Positions 7,224-14,700 are shown, counted from the stretch's first letter. The stretch: 23,824 bases of DNA from an uncultured Oscillospiraceae bacterium (GCA_958436045.1 CAUBIP010000020.1:1-23824), one strand, 5' to 3'. Notes: generated from the sequence alone by a model not told the origin. Numbers and translations are program-made.

Positions 7224-8048
7224 TCAGGCGCCGTCTGCCTGTAGGGCTGCCGCTATCATAGCGTGGGCGCGGTCGCCAATCTGTACTGTGCGTAGGGTGG
7301 CGACGTCTTCGGTGGGAACCACGCCGAGGATTCGGACCCGCACTCGGGTGCGTCGCCGGAAGAGATTGTGATAAATCGCCCGGGAATTTTCCAGCACGGA
7401 GACGACGACGGGGCGCTTTGCCCGCTGGGCGATCTTGAACGCGCCGTTGCGGAACGGCAGCAGCTGGCCAGATTTGCTCGTCTGCCCCTCGGGGAAGATC
7501 GTCATGCAAAGGGGCTGCTCCTGCAGCTGCTTTGCCGCCTGCAGGATGGCCCGCAGGGCCTGCCGGTCGTCGTGCCGGTCCAGCGGCAGGCACTGCAGCT
7601 TGTGCATAAACTGCCGGACGACTGGCAGGTCAAAATTCTCCTGCTTCGTGACAAAGCTAAGCCGGGCTTGCCGGGGCAGGGCGCGGATGAGTAGGACCGG
7701 GTCAAAAACGCTTAGATGATTGCACACCAGCAGATAATTCCCGTCCGGCGGCAACTGCTCCAGACCGGTGACCTCCAGGTGGATGCCCGCCAGCGGGAAG
7801 ACCAAGCCGCAAAAGGCCCGCAGCAGGCCGCCGTAAAACGCGCTCCGCCGCGTTTGCTGCCGCCCCATGGGGACGAGCAGCGCAGCAATGGCAAAAAAGA
7901 GCAGAAAAACAAAGGTCAGGCCCAGAAACAGGGCAAGCGCCGCCAGCGGTGCTTGCCAGAGTGCGGCGGCATGGGCGTACCAGCCCAGTCCATATGTCAG
8001 TGCGGCGCTGCCAGCGATGGCAAGCACCAGAAATACATAAAACAGCAA
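7224..8048 (-). CDS. plsC: 1-acylglycerol-3-phosphate acyltransferase (PlsC family)
   Basis: This 274-residue membrane enzyme transfers an acyl chain to lysophosphatidate to give phosphatidate in phospholipid synthesis. Two N-terminal hydrophobic stretches (about 1-30 and 33-60) are followed by the acyltransferase domain with the catalytic HX4D motif NHLSVFDP (H111, D116), an FVTKQE block and the substrate motif FPEGQTS (185-191). The start is a TTG at 8046-8048, with AGGAG about 9 nt upstream; no in-frame ATG or GTG fits better. The gap to fbp is 23 nt, so the two are probably co-transcribed. The exact lysophospholipid substrate is assumed from the family. Confidence 0.88.
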   Translation of the reverse strand: MLFYVFLVLAIAGSAALTYGLGWYAHAAALWQAPLAALALFLGLTFVFLLFFAIAALLVPMGRQQTRRSAFYGGLLRAFCGLVFPLAGIHLEVTGLEQLPPDGNYLLVCNHLSVFDPVLLIRALPRQARLSFVTKQENFDLPVVRQFMHKLQCLPLDRHDDRQALRAILQAAKQLQEQPLCMTIFPEGQTSKSGQLLPFRNGAFKIAQRAKRPVVVSVLENSRAIYHNLFRRRTRVRVRILGVVPTEDVATLRTVQIGDRAHAMIAAALQADGA

Positions 8049-8071
8049 GGGTGAACACTCCTATTGCCCGT

Positions 8072-10060
8072 TCAGGGACGGTGATCTTCTGTGACAGCAC
8101 CGGCGCGGTAGGCCTCCAGCAGCAGCCGCAGATCGTCGATCCGGGCCTGCAGCTCCCGTCCCTGGTCGGTCTGCGCGATCTTGACCCGGGACTCCATGTG
8201 CTCAAAGACGAGGGTGTGATTGGCGATATCGTGGTCATTGACCAGCGCGTCCTGCCGGCCGGAGAAGGGCTGGTGGGAGACGATACGGATATTGTGGGAG
8301 TTGTAGATCAAGGTATAGCCCGCGATGCCGCTGGTGGGCTGATAGGCCTTGCAGAAGCCGCCGTCGATGACGATCAGCTTGCCGCCGCCCTTGATGGGGC
8401 TCTCGCCCTTTTTCGTCTTGACGGGGATGTGCCCATTGACGATATGGCAGTGAGGTCCGGCCAGGCCAAATTCCTGCAGCAGCATATCGCAGACAGCTGG
8501 GTCGTGATACCAGGTGTAGTAAGCGTTTTTCGGCTCGTCCCAGGTCGATTTGTCGGCGATTAGGCGGCGTTCAAAGGTTGTCATGCGGTCCCGGCCGAAG
8601 ATGGGACTGTTGCGCCCGGCCCAGAGCCACCAGAGGAAGTCCATGCCGAAGAGCCGCTCCGGGGAACCGGGCTTGTCGTAATAGGCTTTTCGGGCGGTCT
8701 GCTCGGCATAATCCAGGAAGGCCCGGCCGCAGCGCTCCTTTCCGCCGATGGAGAAGGAGAGCAGCTTGCCGTCGCTCGTCATGGGGATGCAGCCGTGGAA
8801 TAGGAGATTCCCATTGTAGATCTTATACAGCCCGCCCTTGGAGTACAGGAAGCGGATATGCCGCTGTAGCTTTTCACTGCGCCGGAACGACGCCGTCAAT
8901 TGGTTGATGACCGCATCCTCCTCCGCCGTCAGCTGGTAAGGCTGGGCAGGGTCGACGGTCGGGAAGTCGCAGTCCTCCAGCGGGTATGTGACGCCGCCGA
9001 TACAGACCGTTTTTGCGTCGTAGTCGATCTGATCCAGCAGAAGCCGGTCGGCCATGCCGAATTCTGGTCGGCGCTGTAGCAGTTGGCCCTCCAGCTTGAA
9101 GAGGATGACCGTAATGGCCTTGTACATGCGGGCCGAGAGCAGCTTGTCCTTTTCTGAGGTATCGCCATCCAGCTCGGTCAGCTTGACGCGGAAGCAGTGG
9201 GTATCGCAGTCGCGATAGACCTCGTTGGCGAAAATGGACAGTGGGCGCAAGGAGATACCGTAGCCCGTCTCGATGACGTCGAGGTTGTTGTAGTGAATGG
9301 AATTTGCCAGCACCGTTGCTACCAGGACCCGGGAGCCGGAGGCGGCGCCCATCCAGAGAATATCGTGATTGCCCCACTGGATATCCACGCTGTGGTAGTC
9401 CAGTAGAGAATCCATCACGACATCCGCCCGGGGGCCGCGGTCGTAAATATCCCCGACGATGTGCATATGGTCCACCGCCAGCCGCTTGATGACCTGGCAG
9501 ACGGCCTGGATGACCTCGGCGGCCTGGCCGATATCAATGATGGTGCTGATGATGATGTCATAATAATCCCGCTTGTCCGGCTCCTCATAGCGGATGTGGA
9601 GCAGCTCATCGATGACGTCGGCATAACCCTGGGGCAGGGCGTGGCGTACCTTGGAGCGGGTATATTTGGAGGCCAGGAAGCGGCAAAGCTCCAGCAGCCG
9701 GTACAGGGTGATCCGGTACCATTCATCCAGGTCCTCCGCCTCCTCGGCGACGAGGGCCAGCTTCTCCTCCGGGTAATAAATCAGTGTCGCCAGCTCATTG
9801 CGGTCATGCTGGGAGAGGGTCGTGGCAAAGAGTTCGTCCAGCTTTTCCCGGATGACACCGGAGCAGGAGTTGAGCAGATGCAAAAACGCCTCGTATTCGC
9901 CGTGGATATCCGAGATAAAGTGTTCCGTCCCCTTGGGTAGGTTCATGATTGCCTGCAGATTGATGATCTCCGCACCGGCGGCCTGGACCGTCGGGTACTG
10001 CTTACCCAAAAGGCGTAGGAAATGAAGCTGTTCTGGGGTAAATTCTGTTTTCTTCTGCAT
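8072..10060 (-). CDS. fbp: Fructose-1,6-bisphosphatase, class III
   Basis: This 662-residue cytoplasmic enzyme hydrolyses fructose 1,6-bisphosphate to fructose 6-phosphate, the committed step of gluconeogenesis. It belongs to the Firmicutes-type class III family, which has a calcineurin-like metallophosphatase core: DIHGEYEAF (D51, H53), GDIYDRGP (202-209) and GNHD (229-232). Length is normal for the family, which has long inserts. AGGAGGT lies 4-5 nt before the ATG. A strong hairpin (10087-10124) lies 26 nt upstream of the start with no clear promoter after it, so expression may depend on read-through from the phosphofructokinase transcript. plsC follows 23 nt downstream. Confidence 0.96.
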   Translation of the reverse strand: MQKKTEFTPEQLHFLRLLGKQYPTVQAAGAEIINLQAIMNLPKGTEHFISDIHGEYEAFLHLLNSCSGVIREKLDELFATTLSQHDRNELATLIYYPEEKLALVAEEAEDLDEWYRITLYRLLELCRFLASKYTRSKVRHALPQGYADVIDELLHIRYEEPDKRDYYDIIISTIIDIGQAAEVIQAVCQVIKRLAVDHMHIVGDIYDRGPRADVVMDSLLDYHSVDIQWGNHDILWMGAASGSRVLVATVLANSIHYNNLDVIETGYGISLRPLSIFANEVYRDCDTHCFRVKLTELDGDTSEKDKLLSARMYKAITVILFKLEGQLLQRRPEFGMADRLLLDQIDYDAKTVCIGGVTYPLEDCDFPTVDPAQPYQLTAEEDAVINQLTASFRRSEKLQRHIRFLYSKGGLYKIYNGNLLFHGCIPMTSDGKLLSFSIGGKERCGRAFLDYAEQTARKAYYDKPGSPERLFGMDFLWWLWAGRNSPIFGRDRMTTFERRLIADKSTWDEPKNAYYTWYHDPAVCDMLLQEFGLAGPHCHIVNGHIPVKTKKGESPIKGGGKLIVIDGGFCKAYQPTSGIAGYTLIYNSHNIRIVSHQPFSGRQDALVNDHDIANHTLVFEHMESRVKIAQTDQGRELQARIDDLRLLLEAYRAGAVTEDHRP

Positions 10061-10081
10061 ATTGACCTCCTGTGTTAAGGG

Positions 10082-10128
10082 AAAATCCCCGGCTTTTGCG
10101 CGCGGCGCGGCAAAAGGACCGGGGAAAA
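10082..10128 (-). terminator. Terminator or attenuator before fbp
   Basis: CCCCGG-CTTTTGC (10087-10099) pairs with GCAAAAG (10110-10116) and CCGGGG (10119-10124), with a 2-nt GA bulge and a 10-nt G+C-rich loop. AAAA tracts flank both sides, so the minus-strand read ends ...CCGGGGATTTTCCC. It separates the 73-aa gene from fbp within a same-strand gene string. Confidence 0.75.
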
Positions 10129-10151
10129 TCCAGCGGCAGCTTGCGCCGGGG

Positions 10152-10373
10152 TTACTTTTTGTTCAGATGTGTACGGAAGATTTCGCGCCCCTCGCTGCTG
10201 CATTCGACGACGTCGATGCGCGTGGCTTTTTCCTTGGCGGTTTTCCGCCCGGCGCTGTCCAGATAGAGGACCACAGCGTAAGCGCCGCCTGCCGGGGTCT
10301 GGCCGCGGATGACCTCGACGCCTTCCGGCAGCAGCGCGGGCTTCATGCGGTAGTAATCCAAAAAGGTAAACAT
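10152..10373 (-). CDS. Uncharacterised 73-aa protein
   Basis: The family is not recognised. It is a small soluble protein without a signal peptide, TM helix or cysteine-pair motif apart from one Cys in VVECSSEG. It looks like a mixed alpha/beta protein, with an AYAVVLYLDSAG strand-turn and a basic central segment (GRKTAKEKATR), and ends LNKK. The ATG lies 4 nt after the stop of the flavoprotein gene with AGGTG about 6 nt before it, so it is almost certainly translated with that gene. A terminator follows about 27 nt after its stop. Tight linkage suggests a job connected to the flavoprotein, but no function can be assigned. Confidence 0.7.
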   Translation of the reverse strand: MFTFLDYYRMKPALLPEGVEVIRGQTPAGGAYAVVLYLDSAGRKTAKEKATRIDVVECSSEGREIFRTHLNKK

Positions 10374-10377
10374 GGTA

Positions 10378-10983
10378 TCACCTGATAAAATTCGTTTTTT
10401 GCGGGGTCTCCCGGGCGGGGACAGGCGCGTCCAGCTGCTGCAGCATCCAGGCCATATTGTCGGCCAGCGTACGCATGACCTGCAGGCCCTCCAGATCCTG
10501 CCGGACCTCGTCCGGCGTGTTGCCGTGGACGGAATTCCAGTATTTGCTGGAGACGATGGGCATATTGGAAATGGTGAAGTATTTATTCAGCCGGTCAAAG
10601 GCAGTGCTGGCGCCGCCGCGGCGGCAAGAGACGATGGCTGCGCCAGGCTTGCCGTCAAACGAGGCGGCCGAGGAGTAGAACAGCCGGTCCAGTACGGTAC
10701 AGAGCGCCCCGGCTGCTGAGGCATAATGTACCGGGGAGCCGACGATCATGCCGTCGCACTGGGCCATCTTTTCCTGCAGCTGGCAGACAATGTCGTTCCG
10801 GAAGCAGTGTCCTGTCTTGCGGCAGGCGCCGCAGCCGATGCAGCCGTAATGGGGCCCATCGCCGATGTGGACGATCTCACTGGCGACACCGTCCTTTTCC
10901 AGCTGCCGGGCGATCTCCTCCAGCGCGGTGAAGGTGCAGCCCGCTTTATGGGGGCTTCCGTTGATCAGCAATACTTTTTTCAT
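10378..10983 (-). CDS. Iron-sulfur flavoprotein (NADPH-dependent FMN reductase fold)
   Basis: This 201-residue protein has a flavodoxin-like fold: an N-terminal MKKVLLINGSPHKAG FMN-phosphate loop and a central GMIVGSPVHYASAAG flavin-binding segment. Between them is a compact cysteine motif CIGCGACRKTGHC (C48, C51, C54, C60; CX2CX2CX5C), matching the [4Fe-4S] site of Isf-type flavoproteins. Such proteins pass electrons between ferredoxin or NAD(P)H and an acceptor; the physiological partner is unknown. The ATG at 10983 is chosen because AGAGGTG sits 5-7 nt upstream; the frame also opens at a GTG inside that Shine-Dalgarno, which is unlikely to be used. It is 15 nt from the phosphofructokinase stop and 4 nt from the next gene, so part of one operon. 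Confidence 0.87.
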   Translation of the reverse strand: MKKVLLINGSPHKAGCTFTALEEIARQLEKDGVASEIVHIGDGPHYGCIGCGACRKTGHCFRNDIVCQLQEKMAQCDGMIVGSPVHYASAAGALCTVLDRLFYSSAASFDGKPGAAIVSCRRGGASTAFDRLNKYFTISNMPIVSSKYWNSVHGNTPDEVRQDLEGLQVMRTLADNMAWMLQQLDAPVPARETPQKTNFIR

Positions 10984-10998
10984 AAAAAGCACCTCTTC

Positions 10999-12240
10999 TT
11001 ATTTGGCATAGACCCGTTTCAGCGTGCAGTAGCGGGGCAGGCTGTCGCGCCGCTGGATCTCCGGCTCGCCCTGAATGAGGGGCAGGCAGTAGTCGATGTA
11101 GGGGGCGTTAATAAAGTTGCCCGTCTCGTTGATCCATTCCCGGGGCATGAGCTTTTCCGTATTGGCGGCAGCGGCCAGGTCGAACAGGGCGTACTCGCAC
11201 TGATAGCCCGCTGGGCCCCGCTGGCAGCGGAAACCAGCCATCTTGCCAGTCTCACCGGCGATGGCGGATTCCAGCGCGAAGCGGCCGATCTCATAGGCTT
11301 CTTTGACGTCGGTCGCCGAAGCGCAATGGGCGGCGGCGCGCTGGAGCAGGGAGAGTTCGATGCCGCGGACCTTGCCGCCAATCTCTTCCTTCAAGACATC
11401 TGCTAGGCGGGAGGCCAGGCCGCCCAGCTGGGCGTGACCAAAACCGTCGTTGGCGGAGATGGCGGCGGAGACAAAGGCGCCGTCGGCATAATGGATGCCT
11501 TCGGAGACGGCGATGACGCAGCCGCCCTTTCGGTCGCAGCATTCCCGGACGTCGGCCAGGAACTGCTCAATATCAAAATCGACCTCCGGGACATAGATGA
11601 GGTCCGGCCCGCACCCGGCGTAAGAGGCCAGGACGGACGCGGCGGTCAACCAGCCCGCATGACGGCCCATGCATTCGATGACGGTGATCATGCCCGCCTC
11701 ATAGGCCTGGCTGTCCCGGGCGACTTCCATGATGGAGGTCGCGATATATTTGGCTGCCGAGGCAAAGCCGGGGCAGTGGTCTGTCTCCATCAGGTCATTG
11801 TCAATCGTCTTGGGGATGCCAATGATCCGGCACTCCCAGCCAGCCTCGCGCATAAAGCGGGAGATCTTGTTGCAGGTATCCATGGAGTCGTTACCGCCAT
11901 TGTAAAAGAAATAGCGGATATCATATTTCTGGAAAAGCTCCAGCAGGCGGCGGTAGTCCTTGTCATTCTCCTCCGGCTCGGTCATTTTATACCGGCATGA
12001 GCCGAGGACGGCGGCAGGGGTCTGCAGCATCAGACGCAGATTTTCCGGGTCCTCTTCGTCCATAATCATCAGCTGATCGTTCAAAACGCCACTGATCCCA
12101 TAGTGCGCTGCATAAACCTTGGTGATTGCTTCGTTTTGCAGCGCGGCTTCAATCAGCCCATAGGCGCTGGCATTGATGACTGCGGTGGGACCGCCGGATT
12201 GGCCGATCAGGCAGCTGCCAACTAATTTCTTATCAGACAT
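10999..12240 (-). CDS. pfp: PPi-type phosphofructokinase
   Basis: This 413-residue cytoplasmic enzyme interconverts fructose 6-phosphate and fructose 1,6-bisphosphate. The PfkA fold is clear: GQSGGPTAVINAS near the N-terminus, YNGGNDSMDT (113-122), PKTIDND (143-149), MGRHAGWLTA (191-200). The phosphoryl-donor markers point to pyrophosphate rather than ATP: D118 replaces the glycine of GGDGS, and K144 replaces the glycine of PGTIDND. N117 stands where ATP enzymes have a metal-binding Asp; some clostridial PFP-type enzymes read GGNDS (from memory). GGAGA lies about 6 nt before the ATG, and a good promoter is at 12302-12330. It heads the string toward the flavoprotein and fbp. Use of PPi would make the step reversible. 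Confidence 0.88.
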   Translation of the reverse strand: MSDKKLVGSCLIGQSGGPTAVINASAYGLIEAALQNEAITKVYAAHYGISGVLNDQLMIMDEEDPENLRLMLQTPAAVLGSCRYKMTEPEENDKDYRRLLELFQKYDIRYFFYNGGNDSMDTCNKISRFMREAGWECRIIGIPKTIDNDLMETDHCPGFASAAKYIATSIMEVARDSQAYEAGMITVIECMGRHAGWLTAASVLASYAGCGPDLIYVPEVDFDIEQFLADVRECCDRKGGCVIAVSEGIHYADGAFVSAAISANDGFGHAQLGGLASRLADVLKEEIGGKVRGIELSLLQRAAAHCASATDVKEAYEIGRFALESAIAGETGKMAGFRCQRGPAGYQCEYALFDLAAAANTEKLMPREWINETGNFINAPYIDYCLPLIQGEPEIQRRDSLPRYCTLKRVYAK

Positions 12241-12301
12241 AACGTTTCTCCTTCACAGTTGTTTCTCTTCCTAATTTTTGCGCTGGTGGCGCTACAAATC
12301 C

Positions 12302-12330
12302 AGTATAGCACAGCTGGGCGGGGGGTGCAA
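12302..12330 (-). promoter_or_regulatory. Promoter of the phosphofructokinase operon
   Basis: On the minus strand, TTGCAC (12325-12330), 17 bp, TATACT (12302-12307) preceded by TGC, giving an extended -10. The leader to the ATG at 12240 is about 55 nt. Confidence 0.72.
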
Positions 12331-12364
12331 TCCCATTTGCAGGGATTGTGGCACTTTGCGCAAA
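12328..12364. promoter_or_regulatory. Candidate operators between phosphofructokinase and aldolase
   Basis: CAATCCC-N7-GGGATTG (12328-12348) is a perfect 7-bp inverted repeat that overlaps the phosphofructokinase -35. TTTGCGCAAA (12355-12364) is a perfect 10-bp palindrome 6 bp further on. Both lie between the divergent start sites. The binding protein is unknown. Confidence 0.4.
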
Positions 12365-12433
12365 ACGGATGGGGGGAAGTTGTGACTTCTGCTGAAAATC
12401 TCAGCGGTCTGCCAGATTTTCCGGTCGCGGCCA

Positions 12434-12463
12434 TTGACGGCACGAGGCCCCAGGGGCTATAAT
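12434..12463 (+). promoter_or_regulatory. Promoter of the aldolase gene, with internal palindrome
   Basis: TTGACG (12434-12439), 18 bp, TATAAT (12458-12463). The spacer holds the palindrome GCCCCAGGGGC (12447-12457), ending one base before the -10. This position would let a repressor block polymerase. Confidence 0.72.
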
Positions 12464-12498
12464 AGCAATATCATTGTAATAGATAAGGAGCGTTAGTT

Positions 12499-13437
12499 AT
12501 GCCACTGGTAACCACAAAGGAAATGTTCCGCAAGGCCTACGATGGCGGCTATGCCATCGGCGCATTCAATGTCAACAACATGGAAATCGTGCAGGGCATC
12601 ACGGAAGCCTGCGCCATGGAGAAAGCTCCCGTTATTCTGCAGGTCTCCAAGGGCGCCCGCGCCTACGCCAGCCATACGTATCTGGTCAAGCTGGTCGAAG
12701 CGGCACTGCTGGATTGCCCGGATATCCCCATCGCCTTGCATCTGGACCACGGCCCGGATTTTGAGACCTGCAAGGCCTGTATTGATGGTGGCTTCACCTC
12801 CGTCATGATCGATGGCAGCAGCAAGCCCTTTGCAGAGAATATTGAGCTGACGAAGAAGGTCGTCGCCTATGCCCATGACCACGGTGTCGTTGTTGAAGCC
12901 GAGCTGGGGACACTGGCTGGTATTGAGGACGAGGTCAAGGTCTCCGCAGAGGATTCGTCCTACACCCGCCCGGAAGAGGTCGAGGAATTTGTGACGAAGA
13001 CCGGCTGCGACTCCCTGGCCATCGCCATCGGCACCAGCCACGGCGCGTATAAATTCAAGCCCGGCACGAAGCCGCAGCTGCGCTTTGATATCCTCCACGA
13101 GGTCGAAAAGCGCCTGCCCGGGTTCCCCATTGTGCTCCACGGTGCATCGTCTGTCCCGCAGGAGTATGTGGAGAAGATCAATGCCAACGGCGGCGCGATG
13201 CCCGGCGCCATCGGCGTTCCGGAGGAGCAGCTGCGTGAAGCGGCCCGCAGCGCCGTCTGCAAGATCAATATTGATTCCGACCTGCGCCTGGTCATGACGG
13301 GCAGCATCCGGGAGCACTTCACCCAGTTCCCGGCCCACTTTGACCCGCGGGAGTACCTCAAGCCCGCCCGCGCCAATATCAAGGAGCTGGTCCGTCACAA
13401 GCTGGTGGACGTCCTGGGCTGCGCCGGGAAGGCATGA
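12499..13437 (+). CDS. fba: Class II fructose-1,6-bisphosphate aldolase
   Basis: This 312-residue cytoplasmic zinc enzyme splits fructose 1,6-bisphosphate into dihydroxyacetone phosphate and glyceraldehyde 3-phosphate. Visible signatures are the N-terminal YAIGAFNVNNMEI, the catalytic/zinc motif IALHLDHG (D83 general acid-base, H84 ligand), VEAELGTLAG with the metal-site Glu, GTSHGAYKF, IVLHGASSVP with a zinc-ligand His, and KINIDSDLR for phosphate binding. Length is normal. AAGGAG (12484-12489) lies 9 nt before the ATG. It has its own promoter and a strong terminator, so it is a single-gene unit divergent from phosphofructokinase. Together with that enzyme and FBPase it covers the same metabolite. 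Confidence 0.97.
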   Translation: MPLVTTKEMFRKAYDGGYAIGAFNVNNMEIVQGITEACAMEKAPVILQVSKGARAYASHTYLVKLVEAALLDCPDIPIALHLDHGPDFETCKACIDGGFTSVMIDGSSKPFAENIELTKKVVAYAHDHGVVVEAELGTLAGIEDEVKVSAEDSSYTRPEEVEEFVTKTGCDSLAIAIGTSHGAYKFKPGTKPQLRFDILHEVEKRLPGFPIVLHGASSVPQEYVEKINANGGAMPGAIGVPEEQLREAARSAVCKINIDSDLRLVMTGSIREHFTQFPAHFDPREYLKPARANIKELVRHKLVDVLGCAGKA

Positions 13438-13455
13438 GTTAGTCCAGAAAAAACG

Positions 13456-13494
13456 AAAAATCGCCAGACCTCGAACAGAGGGCTGGCGATTTTT
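13456..13494. terminator. Bidirectional terminator between aldolase and Gx transporter genes
   Basis: AAAAATCGCCAG (13456-13467) pairs with CTGGCGATTTTT (13483-13494), and an inner CCTC/GAGG extends the stem. A- and T-tracts on both sides allow it to serve both convergent genes. Confidence 0.93.
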
Positions 13495-13499
13495 GAAGT

Positions 13500-14000
13500 T
13501 TAACCTGGCGGCAGCTTTTTCATATGCTGCAGCAAAAATTGGGCGCAGAGCCCGGTAAAGAGCCCCGCCAGCATTCCAGCGGCGATGAGGACCGGCAGGT
13601 AGTAGATGAGCCGCGGCGTCGCCGTCAGCAGCATCGCGATCAGGATTTGGCCGATGTTGTGAAAAATACCGCCCAACACGCTGGCGACCCAGATCTGCCG
13701 CAGGGTCAGGACCTGGCGCAGGACCAGCATGGCCGCAAGGCTCAAAAGCCCGCCCGCCAGGGAATAGGCCAGGCTGATGAGCTGCCCGGCGAACAGACTG
13801 CCCAGCAGCACCCGGATCAGCAGGACGCCCAGCGCGGCCCAAGGGCCGTAGGCAAAGAGCGTGTAGATGCTGACGATATTGCTCAGCCCCAGCTTGACCC
13901 CGGCGACGGGGATAGGGTTTGGCAGCTGCGCCTCCAGCATATACAGCCCCAGGGCCACGGCGCTCAGCAGGGCCAGGCGCGTCAAACGTTTCGTGCGCAT
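13500..14000 (-). CDS. Gx transporter family membrane protein (Hpre_diP_synt_I)
   Basis: This 166-residue integral membrane protein has about five hydrophobic helices. The signature is the segment LPNPIPVAGVKLGLSNI (about residues 26-42), followed by SIYTLFAYGPWAALGVLLIRVLLGSLF. The family was once named heptaprenyl diphosphate synthase component I but looks like an ECF-type substrate-binding (S) component; its true substrate is not established. It starts 4 nt after the queT stop with only a weak ribosome binding site, so it is probably translationally coupled. The N-terminus MRTKRLTRLALLSA is cationic, as expected for an inside-facing start. No ECF A/A'/T genes are in the window, so it would rely on a shared energising module. 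Confidence 0.85.
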   Translation of the reverse strand: MRTKRLTRLALLSAVALGLYMLEAQLPNPIPVAGVKLGLSNIVSIYTLFAYGPWAALGVLLIRVLLGSLFAGQLISLAYSLAGGLLSLAAMLVLRQVLTLRQIWVASVLGGIFHNIGQILIAMLLTATPRLIYYLPVLIAAGMLAGLFTGLCAQFLLQHMKKLPPG

Positions 14001-14004
14001 CGCG

Positions 14005-14499
14005 TCAAAGCTTGGCGATGCGGTCGCCGAGCTCGTTCTTCCGGAGCAGAAGCAGCAGCGGCAGACCGATCAGGTACATGACAGCCAACTCACCGCCGCC
14101 GACCTGCGCGCTGAAGAGCAGGAAGCTTTTCCAGAAGGCGTCCGGTGTCGAGACAATGGCGATCTCCGCGCCAACTAAGATTGCATTGACCAGGACGACA
14201 GGCAGCGGGGCCAGCGCGGGCTTCCGGCAGCGCTGCACCAGCAGGCAGGCCAGCAGCGTCGCGGCGGTGCCGACAATGATATCCAGCGCCGAGACTGTCG
14301 AGAACAGATTTGCGATCAGGCAGCCCAGAGTCAGCCCAATGGTCGAGACCGGGTTAAAATACGGTAGGATACATAGCGCCTCCGCCAGCCGGAACTGAAT
14401 CTGCCCGTAGGAGATGGCGGAGGTGCAGATGGTCAGCGCGGCGTAAACAGCGGCGAGAATGCCGCAGAAGGTGACTTGATGAATGGTGATTTTCTTCAT
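14005..14499 (-). CDS. queT: QueT family queuosine-precursor transporter
   Basis: This 164-residue membrane protein is an ECF-type S component for a queuosine precursor (preQ0/preQ1) in family annotation. Characteristic segments are the N-terminal GILAAVYAALTI, YGQIQFRLAEALCILPYF, GLTLGCLIANLFST and DIIVGTAATLLACLL, then a last helix YLIGLPLLLLL; about five to six helices in all. The ATG at 14499 is the only reasonable start: an in-frame stop lies just upstream. The nearest purine-rich sites are unusually far (AAAGG at 14513-14517, 13 nt; AGAGG at 14521-14525), which fits a structured, regulated leader. The promoter is at 14638-14666, giving a leader of about 130 nt. The Gx transporter gene follows 4 nt downstream. 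Confidence 0.85.
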   Translation of the reverse strand: MKKITIHQVTFCGILAAVYAALTICTSAISYGQIQFRLAEALCILPYFNPVSTIGLTLGCLIANLFSTVSALDIIVGTAATLLACLLVQRCRKPALAPLPVVLVNAILVGAEIAIVSTPDAFWKSFLLFSAQVGGGELAVMYLIGLPLLLLLRKNELGDRIAKL

Positions 14500-14631
14500 G
14501 GGTTGTGCGAAGCCTTTCTTCCTCTATATTCTAGTATCGTATCTGTTTCAAGCGCACAAAGCGGCGCAGAACCGAGTACATAGGCATCCCTCCCAGCCAG
14601 AAAACAAGGCGGCGGCAAATGCCGCAGTCCA
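14500..14631 (-). promoter_or_regulatory. Structured leader of queT, candidate preQ1 riboswitch
   Basis: Reading the minus strand, the leader has a GCGGC-ATTT-GCCGC hairpin (14612-14625), a GGC...GCC hairpin with a purine-rich loop containing GGGAGGG, a GCGC...GCGC hairpin, and a possible long-range pairing of TGTTTT with GAAACA further down. The 3' part carries the only Shine-Dalgarno-like sequences. PreQ1-III riboswitches are known upstream of queT in Ruminococcaceae. The match here rests on gene context and architecture, not on a verified consensus. Confidence 0.45.
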
Positions 14632-14637
14632 CCGGCT

Positions 14638-14666
14638 ATTATGCCATAGGGGGCGGGAAATTGCAA
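14638..14666 (-). promoter_or_regulatory. Promoter of queT
   Basis: On the minus strand, TTGCAA (14661-14666), 17 bp, CATAAT (14638-14643) with an upstream TGG (extended -10). Predicted start near 14631. Confidence 0.6.
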
Positions 14667-14700
14667 TCGGCATTTTATCAGAAAGTCAGGAGGCGGCAGT

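Noticed and set aside
12493..13842. A 449-codon frame on the minus strand opposite the aldolase gene.
   Set aside because: It runs antisense to a clear enzyme gene and into the Gx gene, and carries shadow-type composition from G+C-rich third positions. Similar long antisense frames lie opposite the permease, MATE and MMPL genes and were dropped for the same reason.
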